Shown piece after piece: positions 1 to 10,366 of a DNA stretch of 64,000 nucleotides. Position 1 is the stretch's first letter; every line of letters begins with the position of its first letter. The notes under the pieces are model-generated. The model searched no databases. It was given only the letters and a program-made list of their open reading frames with translations, and had not been told where the DNA came from. Origin of the DNA: 66-474 sp044464225 (GTDB taxonomy: Bacteria; Pseudomonadota; Gammaproteobacteria; Xanthomonadales; Rhodanobacteraceae); the NCBI GenBank assembly GCA_044464225.1, contig JBIQLN010000008.1, positions 62,001 through 126,000 on the forward strand, given 5' to 3'. The translations under genes were made by a program, and so were the position numbers.

Positions 1-1328
1 AAGTTCCGGTCGCGGCGAATCGCGCAAGCGCGCTACTCCTTTCGGATCTGCACGCCGAAGTGCGCGCGATCCTGGCGGCGACGGTCCGCATGCCGCGTGC
101 AACCGCGGCACTCGACGATGCGCTGGACAGGTTCGCACTGCATCCGGTGATCGGACTCGCGATCCTGGCGGCGGTGATGTTCCTGGTGTTCCAGGCGGTG
201 TATGCGCTGGGCAAACCGATGACCGACATGGTCGGCGACGGCTTCGGTTGGCTGGGGGCGCAACTCGCATCGGGCCTGCCCGCCGGTCCGTTGCAGGGAT
301 TGGTGGTGGATGGCCTTTGCGGGGGGCTCGGCACCGTGCTCGGTTTCCTTCCGGAAATCCTGGTGCTGTTCTTCTTCATCCTCACGCTGGAGGAATCGGG
401 TTACCTGCCACGCGCGGCCTTCCTGCTGGACCGCGTGATGGTGTCGGTGGGACTGACCGGGCGCTCGTTCATTCCGTTGCTTTCGAGTTTTGCCTGCGCG
501 ATTCCCGGCATCATGGGCACGCGCAACATCACCGACCCGCGTGATCGACTCGCGACGATCCTGGTCGCGCCGCTGATGACGTGCTCCGCGCGATTGCCGG
601 TTTACGCGCTGCTGATCGCCGCGTTCATTCCATCGCGCGGGGTGCTCGGCGTATTCAACCTCCAGGGCGTGGTGCTGTTCGCGTTGTATGCCGCGGGCAT
701 CCTGGGTGCGATGCTGGTCGGCTGGGTGATGAAACGCATCCGTCGCGACAAGAGCGAACACGCGTTGCTGATGGAGCTGCCCGCGTACCGCCTGCCGAAA
801 CCGCGCGACGTGGCGATCGGTCTGTACGAACGCGGCATGGTTTTCCTGAAGCGGTTGACGGGGGTGATCCTCGCATTGACGGTACTGATGTGGGCCCTGT
901 CGAGCTTTCCCGCGCCGCCTGCTGGCGCAACCGGCCCTGCGATCGACTACAGCATCGCAGGCTGGCTCGGGCGCGGGCTTGCGCACGTGTTCGCGCCGAT
1001 CGGTTTCAACTGGCAGATGAGCCTGGCCCTGATTCCCGCGTTCGCGGCGCGTGAAACCGCCGTCGCCGCGTTGGCTACCGTGTATGCGGTGGGAGGCGAT
1101 ACGGCCGGCGCCGGATTGACGCAGGCACTGGCCGGCAATATTTCGCTGGCCAGTGCCTTGTCGCTGCTGGTGTGGTTCGCATACGCACCGCAATGCATGT
1201 CCACGCTGGCGGTGATCAAGCGTGAAACCGACTCGTGGCGCAATGTCGCGATCTCGTTCGGCTACATGTTCGCAATGGCATACGCGGCGTCGTTGATCAC
1301 CTACCAGTTGGCGAGGCTGTTCGCATGA
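1..1328 (+). CDS. feoB: Ferrous iron transporter B, C-terminal part (5' end outside the window)
   Basis: Inner-membrane Fe(II) uptake protein. The reading frame is open to the left edge of the window, so the N-terminal G-protein domain lies outside; only the membrane part is present. It shows many hydrophobic segments and the two Cys-containing gate motifs typical of FeoB: one in 'FACAIPGIMGTR' and one in 'TCSARLPVY'. The helix pairs around 'LEESGYLPRAAF' are also diagnostic. The stop codon overlaps the start of the next small gene (ATGA), so the two are probably one feo operon. Identification is firm; only the start is unknown. Iron control by Fur is expected from the family, but the promoter is not in the window. 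Confidence 0.95.
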   Translation, partial: VPVAANRASALLLSDLHAEVRAILAATVRMPRATAALDDALDRFALHPVIGLAILAAVMFLVFQAVYALGKPMTDMVGDGFGWLGAQLASGLPAGPLQGLVVDGLCGGLGTVLGFLPEILVLFFFILTLEESGYLPRAAFLLDRVMVSVGLTGRSFIPLLSSFACAIPGIMGTRNITDPRDRLATILVAPLMTCSARLPVYALLIAAFIPSRGVLGVFNLQGVVLFALYAAGILGAMLVGWVMKRIRRDKSEHALLMELPAYRLPKPRDVAIGLYERGMVFLKRLTGVILALTVLMWALSSFPAPPAGATGPAIDYSIAGWLGRGLAHVFAPIGFNWQMSLALIPAFAARETAVAALATVYAVGGDTAGAGLTQALAGNISLASALSLLVWFAYAPQCMSTLAVIKRETDSWRNVAISFGYMFAMAYAASLITYQLARLFA

Positions 1329-1627
1329 GCGTGGGGCTTGCCACCCAGCATGTCGTGGTCGGCCTGGTCGTGGTGGCTTGCGCGCTGGTCGCGTTCCGCA
1401 AGCTGGCGCCGCAACTCACGAATCGCTGGCTGGCCGCTGCATCGATCCGCCTGCGCCTGCACGGCCGTTCGGGTTTTTCCAGGTGGCTCGGCCGACGTTT
1501 GCAACCCAAACAGGCCACGGGCGACTGTGCGGATGGTTGCGCCACCTGCGGTGCATGTGGGCCGAAGAAACCAGTGGTGGCGCAACACGGAGCGGATCCG
1601 TTGCGCATGCGATCGCGGCCCCGCTGA
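1325..1627 (+). CDS. Small Cys-rich membrane protein following feoB
   Basis: A 100-residue protein starting at an ATG that overlaps the feoB stop by 4 bp. It has one N-terminal membrane segment (about residues 7-24, 'VVVGLVVVACALVAF'), a basic middle, and a Cys cluster near residues 66-77 (spacing C-x3-C-x2-C-x2-C, in 'CADGCATCGACGPKK'). Position and architecture match the small FeoB-associated Cys-rich proteins that take the place of FeoC in many bacteria. In xanthomonads I recall such proteins under a DUF name (possibly DUF6587), unverified. A role in FeoB assembly or Fe/Fe-S sensing is inference from context. Confidence 0.7.
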   Translation: MSVGLATQHVVVGLVVVACALVAFRKLAPQLTNRWLAAASIRLRLHGRSGFSRWLGRRLQPKQATGDCADGCATCGACGPKKPVVAQHGADPLRMRSRPR

Positions 1628-1659
1628 CGTTCGCCGGCCCCGGTTTCGCAACCTCGGCT

Positions 1660-2163
1660 TCACTGCGCAAGTCGCCTCCTTGCCGCGGCCTCGGCCTTGT
1701 GCAACCAGGTCGTGAATCCGTCGGTCGCGGGCGCCCTGTCGTTGAGCAGCATCAGTGCGCTGATCTGGCCACGGTGATACACGCCGTGGGTGACCACATG
1801 CATAAGCATTTCCTCGCGCGACATGCGGCCGGGCGCGCCATCCGTGAAGGTGAAATCGATCTGTTCGGCCAACGCATGGCGGCCGAGTGCGGACACATGG
1901 TCGAGATATTCGCGGTCGGTCCGCCGGATGTCGGCGGAGAGTATTTCCAGCGTCGGCAATTCGGCGAGGTTGGCGGACGCGTAAGCGTGGCCTTGCCGTT
2001 GCAGGTGCGCGGCAAAGATCCGGTCGACGACGTGGACGTGGCTCAGGGCCTTGATCGCCAGATCGGAAACAGGAGACCCGTGGCCAAGGCTTGCCAACGT
2101 GGTCAGCAGCTCGTCATCGGCCTAGGCCTTGTAGCGGAACAATCTCTGCAGGGTATCTTGCAT
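1660..2163 (-). pseudogene. DinB/YfiT-family metal-dependent protein, interrupted by an in-frame TAG
   Basis: Read from ATG 2163 the frame gives MQDTLQRLFRYKA, then TAG (2124-2122), then ADDELLTTLASLGHG and the rest of a DinB-fold four-helix protein ending at 1660. Family members normally have Trp at this point (YKAWANDEL), so TGG to TAG is the simplest change. The remainder is intact and carries the conserved His positions ('SHVHVVDRIF' and 'HVVTHGVYHRGQ'). A restart at TTG 2097 would lose the first helix and one expected metal ligand region. It is divergent from a TetR gene with a palindrome between them, so it was probably that regulator's target. Sequencing error and amber suppression are the alternatives to a true pseudogene. 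Confidence 0.8.
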
Positions 2164-2212
2164 GGTGCGGCCTCCGTGGCGCCGGTTTGCAGGGTGCTGC
2201 CGGCCGGATCAG

Positions 2213-2234
2213 AATACGAGCCATGGCTCGTATT
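2213..2234. promoter_or_regulatory. Perfect 22-bp palindrome, likely TetR operator
   Basis: Half-sites AATACGAG and CTCGTATT flank CCATGG, giving a perfect 22-bp inverted repeat. It lies between the divergent DinB-family gene (start 2163) and the TetR gene (start 2261). Size and position fit a TetR-family dimer site controlling both directions. Binding itself is inferred. Confidence 0.75.
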
Positions 2235-2260
2235 TGATACTCGCATTGGAAACACGGGAC

Positions 2261-2890
2261 ATGGCGCGACGGCCAGCCATGAAACCCAGGAAACACGCCG
2301 CCCAGGCGCGATCGCGCGCGACCGTGGATGCGCTGGTCGACGCAACCGCTCGCATCCTCGTCAGGGAAGGCTTCGACAAGGCAAGCACCAACCGCATTGC
2401 GCAAGTTGCCGGCGTCAGCGTGGGTTCGCTATACCAGTATTTTCCGGGCAAGGAAGCGCTGGTGGTGGCGGTTGCGCAGCGGCACAGCGCCGAACTGATG
2501 CGCGTGGTGCATGGCGAACTGGCAAGGGTCGCGGCCCTGCCGCTGGACCAGGGCATCGCCGCCCTGGTCGCCGCGGCGGTGACTGCCCACCGCGTCGATC
2601 CCGAATTGCACCGCGTGCTTGCCGAAGAAATTCCGCGCGTGGGTGCGCTGCAGGAAGTGGGGACCTTCAACCGGGACAATTACGCCTTGTTCGCCGGCTA
2701 TCTCGCGCACCATCGCAACGAAATCGGCGTGGACGACCTGGGGCTTGCCGCTTTCGTGGGCATGACCACGATCGAGGCATTGACCCACTCCGCCGTGCTG
2801 CACCATCCGGAAGTCCTTGCCGATGATGCGATGGACGCATTCATCGGCGAAGCCACGCGTCTGGTGACCGGGTATTTGTCTAGCCGGTGA
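2261..2890 (+). CDS. TetR/AcrR-family transcriptional regulator
   Basis: A 209-residue one-domain regulator. The N-terminal helix-turn-helix is clear around residues 20-60: 'ATARILVREGFDKASTNRIA' followed by 'VAGVSVGSLYQYFPGKEAL'. The C-terminal ligand and dimer domain is typical and of unknown ligand. Starting at ATG 2261 leaves the palindrome at 2213-2234 upstream; ATG 2279 is an alternative; the longer upstream frame would run through the operator and is unlikely. Divergent orientation from the broken DinB-family gene suggests autoregulation plus control of that neighbour. It may also act on distant genes, which would explain its survival next to a dead target. Confidence 0.9.
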   Translation: MARRPAMKPRKHAAQARSRATVDALVDATARILVREGFDKASTNRIAQVAGVSVGSLYQYFPGKEALVVAVAQRHSAELMRVVHGELARVAALPLDQGIAALVAAAVTAHRVDPELHRVLAEEIPRVGALQEVGTFNRDNYALFAGYLAHHRNEIGVDDLGLAAFVGMTTIEALTHSAVLHHPEVLADDAMDAFIGEATRLVTGYLSSR

Positions 2891-2918
2891 AGCGGAGTGG
2901 CCTCGCGATCCCCGGCGT

Positions 2919-3590
2919 TCAATCCCGCTTGCCGCCCGCGGCGATCTCGCGCGCCGCACGTTCCAGGATCGCCACGATGCGCTCGGCTTCGCCCTTGTCC
3001 CACTTGGTCATGCGCATCGCGAGCGCGTGCTTCAATGCATGGACCGCGTTGCGGATGGCCATGGGGGTGGCGAGCTTGGCGGCAAGGCGCGCCTTGCGCT
3101 CGGTGCGTTCGGTGACGGCTTCGACTTCTTCGCGGTTCTCGTCGAGCCAGGCACGGCCTTCGTCGGTGATGGCGTAGCGCTTGCGGCCGGCTTCTTCGCT
3201 TTGCGCGGCAACATAGCCCATTTCTTCGAGCATGGTGAGGGTGGGGTAGACCGTGCCGGGACTGGGCGAGTACTGGCCGTGAAACATGTCTTCGATGGTG
3301 CGGATCAGTTCGTAACCATGGCGAGGCTGCTGTTCGATCAGGGCCAGCAGCAACAGTTTCAAATCACCGTGCCCGAACATCCGGCCGCCGCCGCGGCGGC
3401 CGCCGCCGCGCAAACCGTCCCAGTCGCCGAAAAAGCCGAAGTCTTCGTGGCCGTGGCGTCCGCCGCGGCGTCCGGCGAAAACCCCTTCGTGGTCGTGGCG
3501 ATGATTGCCCCAATCGAACGGATGCTGGTGTTCCATGGCGAACAGCAGCTTGTGGCGCAGCTTCTCGTGCAGCCCGTGGTGCATGTGCAT
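2919..3590 (-). CDS. PadR-family regulator with His-rich N-terminus, YqjI-like
   Basis: A 223-residue protein. Residues 1-70 are rich in His and Gly (start 'MHMHHGLHEK', later 'HRHDHEG' and 'GGRHGHEDFG'). From about residue 72 a PadR winged helix follows: 'FGHGDLKLLLLALI', 'RHGYELIRTIEDMF' and 'SPSPGTVYPTLTMLEEMGYV', then a helical dimerisation tail. This is the architecture of E. coli YqjI, a nickel-responsive repressor with a His-rich extension. Metal sensing is inferred from that resemblance. An inverted repeat 29 bp upstream of the start (3619-3639) is a candidate self-operator. No siderophore-reductase partner (YqjH) is seen; the nearest metal gene is feoB, 1.6 kb away. Confidence 0.85.
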   Translation of the reverse strand: MHMHHGLHEKLRHKLLFAMEHQHPFDWGNHRHDHEGVFAGRRGGRHGHEDFGFFGDWDGLRGGGRRGGGRMFGHGDLKLLLLALIEQQPRHGYELIRTIEDMFHGQYSPSPGTVYPTLTMLEEMGYVAAQSEEAGRKRYAITDEGRAWLDENREEVEAVTERTERKARLAAKLATPMAIRNAVHALKHALAMRMTKWDKGEAERIVAILERAAREIAAGGKRD

Positions 3591-3618
3591 GGCGGATCCC
3601 GTAGTAAGTACGTGTCTA

Positions 3619-3639
3619 CGATATATCTAAATAATATCG
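3619..3639. promoter_or_regulatory. AT-rich inverted repeat upstream of the PadR gene
   Basis: CGATAT and ATATCG half-sites are separated by 9 nt in an unusually AT-rich patch (roughly 3618-3645) of otherwise GC-rich DNA, just upstream of the YqjI-like gene. PadR/YqjI operators are typically AT-rich ATAT-containing dyads, so an autoregulatory site overlapping its promoter is likely. Confidence 0.6.
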
Positions 3640-3689
3640 AAAACAAGAGGTCGTGGCGATCCCGGGAGCGAGGATCGCCGGGGTCCGGG

Positions 3690-5297
<1,608 letters not shown>

Positions 5298-5417
5298 GGT
5301 CGGCTCCATGGCATGCGCGGGCGCACGAACCCGACATTCTATCGGGTGCGGCAAGCGGGCCAGGAGCCGGCTTGGTGATGTCCGGACTCGAGGTGATCGA
5401 TACGGTGGTCGTGGCGC

Positions 5418-5447
5418 AAAAAAAACCGGCCGCGGGTGGCGGCCGGT
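5418..5447 (-). terminator. Intrinsic terminator after the Ala-rich lipoprotein gene
   Basis: Read on the minus strand, a perfect 9-bp stem (ACCGGCCGC/GCGGCCGGT, 5-nt loop) is followed by a run of eight T. It lies 25 bp past the lipoprotein stop and upstream of the carboxyltransferase gene, which must therefore have its own promoter. Confidence 0.9.
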
Positions 5448-5471
5448 CGAGTACTGCGAAAGCTGGAACGA

Positions 5472-5906
5472 TCAGTGGCCGTCGGAGCTGCTGGCGGCGT
5501 TCTTCGCGTTCTTGGCGGCGTCCTTGGCAGCCTTGGCCATGTTGCCGGCCGCTTCCTTCGCGTTCTGGGCAGCCTGCTGCATGTGATCCATCGCATTGGT
5601 GGAACCGGATGCCGCACCCGCGCTACCCGCCGACGCGGCGTTGGCCGCCTGCTGGGCCTGTTGGGCTGCCGCACTGGCGGCGGATGCCGCAGCGCCCGCC
5701 TGCTCGGCGCCCTGCTGCGTCTCCATGTTCGGATTCGCCTGGGCGGCGGAGGCGGCGGCAGCAGCGGCGGACGAAGCTTCAGCCGCATTCTGCTGTGCCT
5801 GATCGGCAGCATTCTGCGCCTGCTGCGACGAGTTGCCGCAGGCACTCAGGGCAAGTGCCATCGAGCCGGCGAGTGCAGTCGCAAGAACGGTACGAGTGAA
5901 CTTCAT
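5472..5906 (-). CDS. Small Ala/Gln-rich outer-membrane-type lipoprotein
   Basis: A 144-residue protein with a lipoprotein signal: 'MKFTRTVLATALAGSMALAL' then SAC, with the lipobox Cys at residue 23. The mature part is almost entirely Ala, Gln, Asn and Ser with heptad-like spacing and a Lys/Ala-rich end, so it is probably helical or coiled-coil in the periplasm. The start has a good ribosome site (AGGAGA) and a strong terminator follows, so it is a one-gene unit. It does not match Lpp closely; function is not known. Start ATG 5906 is secure from the signal sequence. Confidence 0.85.
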   Translation of the reverse strand: MKFTRTVLATALAGSMALALSACGNSSQQAQNAADQAQQNAAEASSAAAAAASAAQANPNMETQQGAEQAGAAASAASAAAQQAQQAANAASAGSAGAASGSTNAMDHMQQAAQNAKEAAGNMAKAAKDAAKNAKNAASSSDGH

Positions 5907-6065
5907 TGGATATCTCCTGGATTGGGCCGTGGAAAGCCACGGGAGTGGCCGCGCTATTAAACCGCGTCTGGCTGAATAACGCCAGCATGTGGCTTTTTGC
6001 GGGCAAATGGCGTTCAGTCGCCGCTTACGGCCCTCGGCGTACAACCCTGCAACCCGTCCGCACCA

Positions 6066-7241
6066 TCAAACCAGCTCGATCGCTATCGCGGTGGCTTCGC
6101 CGCCACCGATGCACAACGAGGCCACGCCACGCTTCTTGCCGGCATGCATCAAGGCGTGCAGCAACGTCACCACGAGGCGCGCGCCGGTGCAGCCGATCGG
6201 GTGGCCCAGCGCGCAGGCGCCGCCGTGCACGTTGAGCTTGTCGTGCGAAATGGAAAGATCCTTCATCGCGGCCATCGCGACGACCGCGAAGGCCTCGTTG
6301 ACTTCGAACAAGTCGACGTCGTCGACTTTCCAGCCGGTCTTCTGCAACACCTTTTCGATCGCGCCCACCGGCGCGGTGGTGAACCACTCGGGTTCCTGCG
6401 AATGCGTGGCGTGGGCGACGATGCGCGCCAGCGGCTTCACGCCGCGCGCCCGGGCGTCGTCGGCGGACAGCAGCACGACGGCTGCGGCGCCATCGGAAAT
6501 GCCAGACGAACTGGCCGCAGTGACGGTGCCGTTTTCCTTGCGGAAGGCCGGTTTCAAGGTCGGGATCTTTGCCGGGTCGACCTTGCCCGGTGTTTCGTCG
6601 ACTGAAACGTCCACGTCGCCCTTGCGCGAAGGCACGGTGACGGTGGCGATCTCGTCGGCGAAAGCGCCGGACTTCACGGCTTCCTGCGCGCGGCGCACCG
6701 ATTCGGCCGCGAACGCGTCCTGTTCCTCGCGCGTGAAGTGGTACTTGTCGGCGCAGGATTCGGCGAACACGCCCATCGCCTTGCCGTCGTAAGGATTGAT
6801 CAGGCCGTCCCACGCCATGTGGTCGACCATTGCGCCGTTGCCGTAACGGATGCCGGTGCGCACTGCCGCCATGTGCGGCGCGTTGGTCATCGATTCCATG
6901 CCGCCGGCGACGACCACGCTGGCAGAGCCGGCCTTGATCAGATCGTGGCCCAGCATGATGGCTTTCATGCCCGATCCGCACACCTTGTTCAGCGTGGTGC
7001 AGCCGGTCGAGGGAGGCAGCCCCGCCGCCAACGCGGCCTGGCGGGCGGGCGCTTGGCCGAGATTGGCGGGCAACACGCAACCCATCAGCACTTCACCGAC
7101 GTCGTCGGGTGCAATACCCGATTGCTGCAGTGCGGCGCCGATGGCGGCGGCACCGAGCTTGGGGGTGGGGAAGCCGGTGAACTGGCCGAGGAACGCGCCG
7201 ATGGGCGTCCTTTTGGCGGCGGCGATGACGATGTCGGGCAT
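6066..7241 (-). CDS. Acetyl-CoA C-acetyltransferase (thiolase)
   Basis: A 391-residue thiolase, the usual length for biosynthetic PhaA/AtoB enzymes that condense two acetyl-CoA. The nucleophilic Cys is C88 ('LNKVCGSGMK'), the catalytic His H347 ('GHPIGCTGARL') and the second Cys C377 ('CIGGGEATA'). Starting at 'MPDIVIAAAKRTPIG' (ATG 7241, with GGAGTCC upstream) gives the family's normal N-terminus; the frame extending further upstream is spurious. It could feed polyhydroxyalkanoate synthesis, in line with the phasin gene near 56 kb, or act in degradation. No phaB or phaC gene is present here. Confidence 0.93.
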   Translation of the reverse strand: MPDIVIAAAKRTPIGAFLGQFTGFPTPKLGAAAIGAALQQSGIAPDDVGEVLMGCVLPANLGQAPARQAALAAGLPPSTGCTTLNKVCGSGMKAIMLGHDLIKAGSASVVVAGGMESMTNAPHMAAVRTGIRYGNGAMVDHMAWDGLINPYDGKAMGVFAESCADKYHFTREEQDAFAAESVRRAQEAVKSGAFADEIATVTVPSRKGDVDVSVDETPGKVDPAKIPTLKPAFRKENGTVTAASSSGISDGAAAVVLLSADDARARGVKPLARIVAHATHSQEPEWFTTAPVGAIEKVLQKTGWKVDDVDLFEVNEAFAVVAMAAMKDLSISHDKLNVHGGACALGHPIGCTGARLVVTLLHALMHAGKKRGVASLCIGGGEATAIAIELV

Positions 7242-7425
7242 GATTGGACTCCAGGAAGCGACGCGTTTGAATTCGGCCGAACCGCAGGGCGGCTCCCGCG
7301 CGAATGGAAACGACTTTGGCGAATTATGCGGCGTATGCTGCGCTGCCGCAAATCCGTCGCATGCCGGGCGCCGCGCACCCGGGCAGAATGGCGCCATCGA
7401 GGAGGAAAAAGTTGGGGTCAGCGAC

Positions 7426-10236
7426 ATGATCGACGCGATTCCATTGCGCGCGCGCCGCCATCTCGGGTGGCTGGTGCCGGGCTTGCTGATTGCAGTGCTG
7501 TCGGCCTGCGGAGGCGGCGGCAACGGTGGGGTGCGCGCGTCGGCCGTCAGGCCGCCCCCGCCTCCACCCCCACCTGCCGCGCCCCAACCGCCGACCGACG
7601 CGCAGTTGTCGCTCACCAACACCTACGCCGCACATGCGGCCGGCTACACCGGCGCAGGTGTAACCATCGGCATCGTCGACAGCGGCATCATGCGCAGCAA
7701 CCCGACCGTCAGCGGGCGCGTGCTGCAGGAATTCATCGACGTCGATTCCAGCACCAACGACACCAGCGTCGATGACGTGGTGGGGCACGGCACCTGGGTG
7801 TCCGAGATCGCGGCGGGCGCGGCTTTCGACCAGTTTCCCGGCGGCATCGCGCCCGGCGCGGACCTGGTGGCGGCCCGCATCATCCCGGATGATGCACCGT
7901 CCGACAGTGGCCAGCCCCCGACGCAGATCACCGCCGCCGATGCGCAGTTCTTCCAGCGCGTCAACCAGCAGTTGATCAGCGCCGGGGTCAAGGTGCAGAA
8001 CAATTCCTGGGGCGGCCTCACGTGGGACACCACCGATCCGGATGTGAACCAGGCGTTCGGCGCGGCTTACGACGCGTTCGTCAACCAGCAGGGTGGGCTC
8101 GTGGTGTTCGCGGCCGGCAACGGCTCGGGCGCGCAACCGAGTACCTTCGCCCAGTTGCCGAATTTCGCGCCGGATCTCGCCAAAGGCTGGCTGACGGTGG
8201 TGGCGCTCGACAGCAACGATCCGACCCATCTCGCCGGTTATTCCAATATCTGTGGCGCGGCGAAGGATTTCTGCCTTGCCGCACCCGGCGACGTGATCGT
8301 GCTGGACAAGGATGCAACGGCCAGCACGGCCGATCCGGATTACTACGTCGTGCGCGGCACCTCGCTGGCGGCGCCCATGGTCACGGGCGCCGCCGCGCTG
8401 GTATGGCAGGCGTTTCCCTACTTCGACAACGACCTGGTGAGGCAGACCCTCCTTGGCACTGCCGATCCGCGGGGCGGTTCGCAACCGAACCCGACATTCG
8501 GTTACGGCGCCCTGGACGTTGGCAGGGCGGTGCAGGGCCCCGCGCAATTCGACTGGGGCGACGTCGACGTGTCGTTCGACAACCTGATTTCGACCTGGAG
8601 CAACGACATCTCGGGCAACGGTGGCCTGATAAAGCACGGCACCGGCACGTTGATCCTCACGGGGTCCAACAGTTACCAGGGGGGCACCCGGATACTGGGC
8701 GGCACCCTGCAGTCGACCATCGCGCTGCCCGGCGACGTGACCGTCGGCAGCGCCGGTACCCTGGATGCGGTTCCGGGAGTGGCGGGTTCGTTGTCCAACT
8801 CGGGTACGGTCGTGGTGCCGGGCAGTGTGACGGAGGTCGGCGGCGACTACACCCAGACCGGCACGGGCACGCTTTCAATAAACCTGGGTGCGCTGCTTCA
8901 GGTGGCGGGTACCGCCAGGCTCGATGGGACGTTGAACGTGCTTGGGGCGATTCCCGGCTACGTCAGCAACGATCATGCGGACGTGCTGAAAGCCGGCAGC
9001 ATCAACGGCGCCTTCGCGCAATTGACGACTTCGCCAGGCGTGTTTCTCAGCACCACGGTCCAGTACACCGCCGACAGTGTATGGCTGGACACGACCAGCC
9101 TCAGCATCACCCAGGCAGCGCAGGCAATGTCGATTACCGATGCAGCATCGTCGGCAGCGGCTGCGCGCGTGCAGAGCGGATTCGATGAGCTGGACTCGGA
9201 AATCGCGACAAGCCAGCCCGTCACGCCGGGTGTGCTGCACGGTGCCGGCGCGATCCAGCACGCGGCGACGCCCGCCTCCGCTCGCGCAACGCTGCAAAGT
9301 CTTTCGGGACAATTGCACGCGGCAAGCGCCGCCATGCTCTTCGATGGCATTGCCGCCACCAGTGATGCGCTTTCCGGGCATTTCGACGACCTGCTCGATG
9401 GGCGTGCGAAGTCCGGCGCCTGGTACGGCGATCCCGGATGGGAGGGCGACCTGCAGCGCGGCGGTTATGCGGCCGCGAGCTTCCGCAGCAGCGGCAGCCT
9501 TGTCGGCGCGGACTTCCGGGTGGGTACACATGCAATCGTGGGCTATGCGGTCGCCGCCAGTCGCGGCTACGGCCAGCTCGATGGGGCATGGGACCGCAAC
9601 CGGACATGGACCGATCACGCGACGCTGTACGGTGGCGTAAACGGCAACGGGTGGTACGCGAGGGTGCAACTTGGCGGTGGCTGGTTCCATGAAGACGTGC
9701 AGCGCCTGTTGCTGCTGGGTGGACTGGTGGCACCGGTCGCCAGCGAATCGTCGGGCCGGTATTTCGCGGGATCCCTGGAAGGCGGGCACCAGCTCCGCAT
9801 GGGCGGCGCACGCATCACCCCGTTCGTCGACGTCCGCTACCAGCGCCTCGAGCAAGGTGCATTCGCGGAGGAGGGCGGCTACGGCTTCGGGTTGACCGCG
9901 AATGCACGGACGGCGGGACGGCTGCAGGCCGGCGCCGGTGTGCGGGCGCAGCGCGCCTGGCGCACCGCCCATGGCATGCTGGTGGAATTCGACGGCAGCG
10001 CGTCATGGCGTCGCGCGGTCCATCGCTACGGCGACGTGTTCGAGGCCAGCTTCACCGGATTCGACGACTGGATGCCGGTGCAGGGGATTGGCCTGTCGCG
10101 CGATGAATCGGTGATTCGCGCGGGACTCGCGTTTTGGCCGACGCGCACGTTCCGCTTGCGGCTCGGTTATGCGCGTGAACGGGGCGAGCACCAGCGGGCG
10201 GACAGCATCATGCTGCAGGGGGCACTCGGATTTTGA
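7426..10236 (+). CDS. Subtilisin-like serine protease autotransporter with lipoprotein signal (NalP-like)
   Basis: A 936-residue type V secreted protease. Residues 1-28 form a lipoprotein signal (lipobox 'VLSAC', Cys28), followed by Gly-rich linker and eight prolines (43-50). The S8 peptidase domain spans roughly 75-370: Asp85 (GIVDSG), His121 (GHGTWVSEIAAG), oxyanion Asn232 (AAGNGSG) and Ser313 (GTSLAAPM). Residues about 400-610 look like a beta-helical passenger with an autotransporter-associated repeat ('GTLILTGSNSYQGGTRILGG'). From about 635 to the end is an autotransporter beta-barrel ending in Phe. Lipid-anchored subtilase autotransporters are known from Neisseria NalP. It stands alone, divergent from the thiolase; its substrate is unknown. 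Confidence 0.92.
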   Translation: MIDAIPLRARRHLGWLVPGLLIAVLSACGGGGNGGVRASAVRPPPPPPPPAAPQPPTDAQLSLTNTYAAHAAGYTGAGVTIGIVDSGIMRSNPTVSGRVLQEFIDVDSSTNDTSVDDVVGHGTWVSEIAAGAAFDQFPGGIAPGADLVAARIIPDDAPSDSGQPPTQITAADAQFFQRVNQQLISAGVKVQNNSWGGLTWDTTDPDVNQAFGAAYDAFVNQQGGLVVFAAGNGSGAQPSTFAQLPNFAPDLAKGWLTVVALDSNDPTHLAGYSNICGAAKDFCLAAPGDVIVLDKDATASTADPDYYVVRGTSLAAPMVTGAAALVWQAFPYFDNDLVRQTLLGTADPRGGSQPNPTFGYGALDVGRAVQGPAQFDWGDVDVSFDNLISTWSNDISGNGGLIKHGTGTLILTGSNSYQGGTRILGGTLQSTIALPGDVTVGSAGTLDAVPGVAGSLSNSGTVVVPGSVTEVGGDYTQTGTGTLSINLGALLQVAGTARLDGTLNVLGAIPGYVSNDHADVLKAGSINGAFAQLTTSPGVFLSTTVQYTADSVWLDTTSLSITQAAQAMSITDAASSAAAARVQSGFDELDSEIATSQPVTPGVLHGAGAIQHAATPASARATLQSLSGQLHAASAAMLFDGIAATSDALSGHFDDLLDGRAKSGAWYGDPGWEGDLQRGGYAAASFRSSGSLVGADFRVGTHAIVGYAVAASRGYGQLDGAWDRNRTWTDHATLYGGVNGNGWYARVQLGGGWFHEDVQRLLLLGGLVAPVASESSGRYFAGSLEGGHQLRMGGARITPFVDVRYQRLEQGAFAEEGGYGFGLTANARTAGRLQAGAGVRAQRAWRTAHGMLVEFDGSASWRRAVHRYGDVFEASFTGFDDWMPVQGIGLSRDESVIRAGLAFWPTRTFRLRLGYARERGEHQRADSIMLQGALGF

Positions 10237-10366
10237 CCTGTCGCCGGGGAGGCGGAAATTGGTCGCCGGTGCGCGGTGTGCCCTTGAATGCCACGCACAC
10301 GACCGCACTTGCAGGTAACGCCCGCTGCGTTCTCGCGATACCCGTTTGCTGAACCCGTGAATGCGA

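Noticed and set aside
5472..5780. Ala-rich lipoprotein as low-complexity artefact
   Set aside because: Lipobox, ribosome site and terminator show it is a real gene.
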